Origin: CALCKU01 sp964607445 | Lineage (GTDB): Bacteria > Pseudomonadota > Alphaproteobacteria > Caulobacterales > Maricaulaceae | Direction of reading: 5' to 3' | Length of the DNA: 25,355 nt | NCBI GenBank assembly: GCA_964607445.1 | Contig: CAZSKN010000031.1 | Location: 1-25,355 of the forward strand | Shown here: one piece after another, positions 23,332 through 25,355 of the stretch | How positions within the stretch are numbered: the stretch's first letter is position 1 | How the letters are laid out: every line of letters starts with the position of its first letter | Position numbers and translations under genes: made by a program | The notes under the pieces: generated by a model | Databases searched by the model: none | Seen by the model: the letters and a program-made list of their open reading frames with translations, nothing else | Told to the model about the DNA's origin: nothing

Positions 23332-24164
23332 AACACAGCCTTACGCGCCATATTTAAAGCTATAAATAACAAGCATATGCCGAATATAGATTTTAACTTT
23401 TTCTGGCTGAGACCATGTGTAATCTTAACGCCGATGGGAATAAATATATAGGCAACAACGGCTATACATATAAAGCCCAATACATTGACATACCCCAAAG
23501 ATAATGGTGGACGTCCACTTACAGCCCATCCTGATAGCATAAACCCTAAACTGGCGGGAGCCGCTATCGCAAAACCGAATCCGGAGGCCGTTCCGATAGC
23601 TCGATGCATGGCCATCCCGCACATGGACATAAGCGGCACGGTAATCGAGCCCCCCCCAATACCCAAAAGAGAAGACAATCCCCCTATCGTTCCGCCAATA
23701 AAAGGCGGCGCAACGCCTTTGGGCACTGTATCACGTAATCGCCAATCCGGTCGCCCAAAAATAAATTGCAAGGACGTCACGCCTATGATGACTGCAAATA
23801 GCAATGTTAAAAATTGCCCAGACAAATATGGCGCAACCCACAAAGCCGCCACAAAGGCCCCTATGCCAATCCAGACCGCATAGCTTTGCAGCCTGTTTGG
23901 CGGCCATAACAACTCCCAATCCACGGCCTTGTGTCGATTATGGCCGCGTACAGATCGAATGGAATTTACAACAATCACCGCTGTCGATGTCGCAACAGCG
24001 CAATGCATAACCACCTCAGATGAAATGCCCAAAGCGGTAAAAGCAAAAAACAATGCAGGCACCATGACGGCCCCTCCGCCGACACCAAACATTCCCGCAC
24101 TTAATCCCGACAGAACTCCCACTGCCAATAAAGTGAGCACCAAATATATGATATCCATAGTCAT
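23328..24164 (-). CDS. sulfite exporter TauE/SafE (TSUP) family permease
   Basis: The 278-residue protein has about seven or eight hydrophobic segments and two halves that repeat the TSUP motif: GLSAGMFGVGGGAVMVPAL near the N-terminus and GGLSSLLGIGGGSITVPLM in the middle. The family moves organic or inorganic anions such as sulfite, sulfoacetate or thiosulfate across the inner membrane; the substrate cannot be told here. ATGs at 24164 and 24158 are both usable, with AAAGG just upstream. It follows dusA after 6 bp, so the two are probably cotranscribed. Confidence 0.95.
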   Translation of the reverse strand: MTMDIIYLVLTLLAVGVLSGLSAGMFGVGGGAVMVPALFFAFTALGISSEVVMHCAVATSTAVIVVNSIRSVRGHNRHKAVDWELLWPPNRLQSYAVWIGIGAFVAALWVAPYLSGQFLTLLFAVIIGVTSLQFIFGRPDWRLRDTVPKGVAPPFIGGTIGGLSSLLGIGGGSITVPLMSMCGMAMHRAIGTASGFGFAIAAPASLGFMLSGWAVSGRPPLSLGYVNVLGFICIAVVAYIFIPIGVKITHGLSQKKLKSIFGICLLFIALNMARKAVF

Positions 24165-24171
24165 AAGCCTT

Positions 24172-25161
24172 TTAGGCCGCGGATTGGAAACGGTTCAAGA
24201 CTTTAGCCGCCTGTATTATGTTCTGCGCGGGTGTTAATCCAGAGGACATATTTTCACTTAAACTACGACGCCATAAGCGCGCGCCGGGCTGCCCACTATA
24301 TAATCCCATAATATGGCGAATAAGCGCCTTTGTCGATCTGTCATTCGCCTGTTTGGCTTCAGCATATAGGATAAGGCGTTCTATAATGTCTGCGCGTTGC
24401 AATGCCGTTTTCTTATCTGCGTAGATATAGTGATCGAGTTTGGATAACATCCAAGGATTGTGATAAGCGGCACGCCCAAACATAGCGCCGTCCAGACCGT
24501 CAGTTTCGTCTTGCATTTGGTCTAGTGAGGTTAATCCGCCGTTTAAAACTATGTCCAAATGAGGAAAATGCGTTTTCATTTTATGTACAAGATTATAATC
24601 TAAAGGCGGCACATCTCTATTTTCCTTCGGGGACAACCCCTTGAGCCAGGCCTTGCGGGCATGAATGATAAAATGCGTACACCCCGCCCGCGATACCTTA
24701 TCGATAAAATCAGGGAGCGTATTTTCAACACTTTGATCATCAACGCCGAGACGGCATTTTACAGTTACCGGAATATCGACCGCATCTGACATAGCCCGAA
24801 ACCCTGTTGCAACGAGATCGGGTTCTTGCATTAGACACGCGCCAAACCGACCTGACTGCACACGATCAGATGGACATCCGATATTAATATTGATTTCGTC
24901 ATAGCCATATTGCGCCCCTAGCTTTGCGGCTTTGGCAAGTTTTGCCGGGTCACTCCCTCCGATCTGTAAGGCAACGGGATGCTCTTCCGGGTTATAAGCT
25001 ATCAGATAGTCTTTATTTCCGTAGATTACCGCATCGGCGACGACCATCTCTGTATAGAGCAAAGCGCGTGATGTTAATTGCCTATGGAACCAACGACAGT
25101 GACGGTCTGTCCAATCCATCATGGGTGCAACACTTGCTGTAAACTCTTGTTTTTTATGCAT
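24172..25161 (-). CDS. dusA: tRNA-dihydrouridine synthase A
   Basis: The 329-residue FMN enzyme reduces uridine to dihydrouridine in the D-loop of tRNAs (positions 20/20a for DusA in E. coli). It begins with SVAPMMDWTDRHCRWFHR, has NINIGCPSDRVQSGRFGACLM with the catalytic Cys109, Lys135 in VTVKCRLGVDD, and His167-Ala-Arg169 in the DusA-specific HARKAWLKGLSPKENR. LNGGLTSLDQ and DGAMFGRAAYHNPW complete the TIM barrel. The length is normal. It heads a two-gene unit with the TSUP permease and is divergent from the gene starting at 25317. Confidence 0.98.
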   Translation of the reverse strand: MHKKQEFTASVAPMMDWTDRHCRWFHRQLTSRALLYTEMVVADAVIYGNKDYLIAYNPEEHPVALQIGGSDPAKLAKAAKLGAQYGYDEININIGCPSDRVQSGRFGACLMQEPDLVATGFRAMSDAVDIPVTVKCRLGVDDQSVENTLPDFIDKVSRAGCTHFIIHARKAWLKGLSPKENRDVPPLDYNLVHKMKTHFPHLDIVLNGGLTSLDQMQDETDGLDGAMFGRAAYHNPWMLSKLDHYIYADKKTALQRADIIERLILYAEAKQANDRSTKALIRHIMGLYSGQPGARLWRRSLSENMSSGLTPAQNIIQAAKVLNRFQSAA

Positions 25162-25194
25162 TTTATTCTACACTTCAGACAGTTAGAAAGGACA

Positions 25195-25249
25195 CGTGTG
25201 CACGCTACTTCACTAGAAATCACCTTAATTCTCGGTAGTACTGCACACG
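25195..25249. promoter_or_regulatory. 8-bp inverted repeat in the dusA divergent region
   Basis: CGTGTGCA (25195-25202) and TGCACACG (25242-25249) are perfect inverted copies 39 bp apart. The left copy also overlaps an ACACGTGT palindrome (25192-25199). They lie between the divergent starts of dusA and the next gene. Paired operator sites are one reading; chance is the other. Confidence 0.25.
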
Positions 25250-25316
25250 AAATGGGAAGTATAGTAAAACTTCAATAAGCGTAATTACCGCATCCAGATA
25301 AGACGCAAGGGACAGT

Positions 25317-25355
25317 ATGCGTCAAAAACCTTTTCAAAAAAATCTGACGCCCTTT
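25317..25355 (+). CDS. start of an unidentified gene, truncated by the window end
   Basis: AAGGGA lies 4 nt before an ATG at 25317, and the frame stays open for the 13 codons visible (MRQKPFQKNLTPF). The Lys/Gln-rich start gives no family clue. It is divergent from dusA, leaving a 155-bp shared upstream region. Confidence 0.5.
   Translation, partial: MRQKPFQKNLTPF

Overview
The window looks like ordinary chromosome from a low-to-mid-GC alphaproteobacterium, most plausibly from the Caulobacterales/Maricaulales (Hyphomonadaceae-like) side. Support comes from the housekeeping blocks murA-DUF2948-UPF0262-phosphatase and infA-maf-RNase E/G-yacG, a very large NAD-dependent glutamate dehydrogenase of the GdhZ type, and a Caulobacter-type ceramide synthesis operon. 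No insertion sequence, prophage, CRISPR array, rRNA or tRNA was seen. Almost all genes lie on the minus strand, tightly packed with 1-8 bp overlaps. Taxonomy is inferred from gene content, not from a marker comparison.

Layout. (1) 1-626: an unrecognised lipoprotein gene on the plus strand, convergent with acs (acetyl-CoA synthetase, minus). (2) 3026-5662: a three-gene FecCD/BtuC-type ABC importer (lipoprotein binding protein, permease, ATPase) for a siderophore or corrinoid, divergent from a GDPD-fold phosphodiesterase gene (5836-6648). (3) 6643-8680: infA, maf, a short RNase E/G-family gene and yacG, with a good sigma70-like promoter before infA that carries a perfect 12-bp palindrome in its spacer and two GANTC sites near the predicted transcription start. 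(4) 8785-11782: a 51-codon gene, possibly a 35-codon ORF, then murA, DUF2948, UPF0262 and a low-molecular-weight phosphatase-like gene. hisD, which I recall between DUF2948 and UPF0262 in related genomes, is absent here. (5) 12234-16454: a four-gene operon, acyl-AcpR synthetase, CerR-like reductase, dedicated acyl carrier protein and serine palmitoyltransferase, i.e. the early ceramide pathway. The ceramide synthase (bCerS) gene is not in the window. A perfect 10-bp inverted repeat lies just upstream. (6) 16590-21452: gdhZ-like glutamate dehydrogenase, with a leader of nested and mutually exclusive inverted repeats. (7) 21641-22642: a very divergent CobT-like protein with altered catalytic motifs. 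(8) 22783-25161: a membrane-anchored retropepsin-like protease, a TauE/SafE (TSUP) permease and dusA. A new plus-strand gene begins at 25317 and runs off the end.

How they fit together. Ceramide operon: the ligase loads a fatty acid onto the carrier protein, Spt condenses the acyl-carrier with serine, and the reductase acts on the resulting sphingoid intermediate or its ceramide. The importer may feed iron or cobalamin, and the CobT-like gene would link to cobalamin only if it is still active. Several start codons were moved downstream of the longest ORF because the long version begins with TTG and an internal ATG has a clear Shine-Dalgarno sequence (gdhZ, murA, phosphatase) or a plausible one (acyl-AcpR synthetase). 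The least expected items are the CobT-like protein, the gdhZ leader structure, the operon-proximal inverted repeats, and stop-codon-spanning tandem duplications at the ends of two neighbouring genes.
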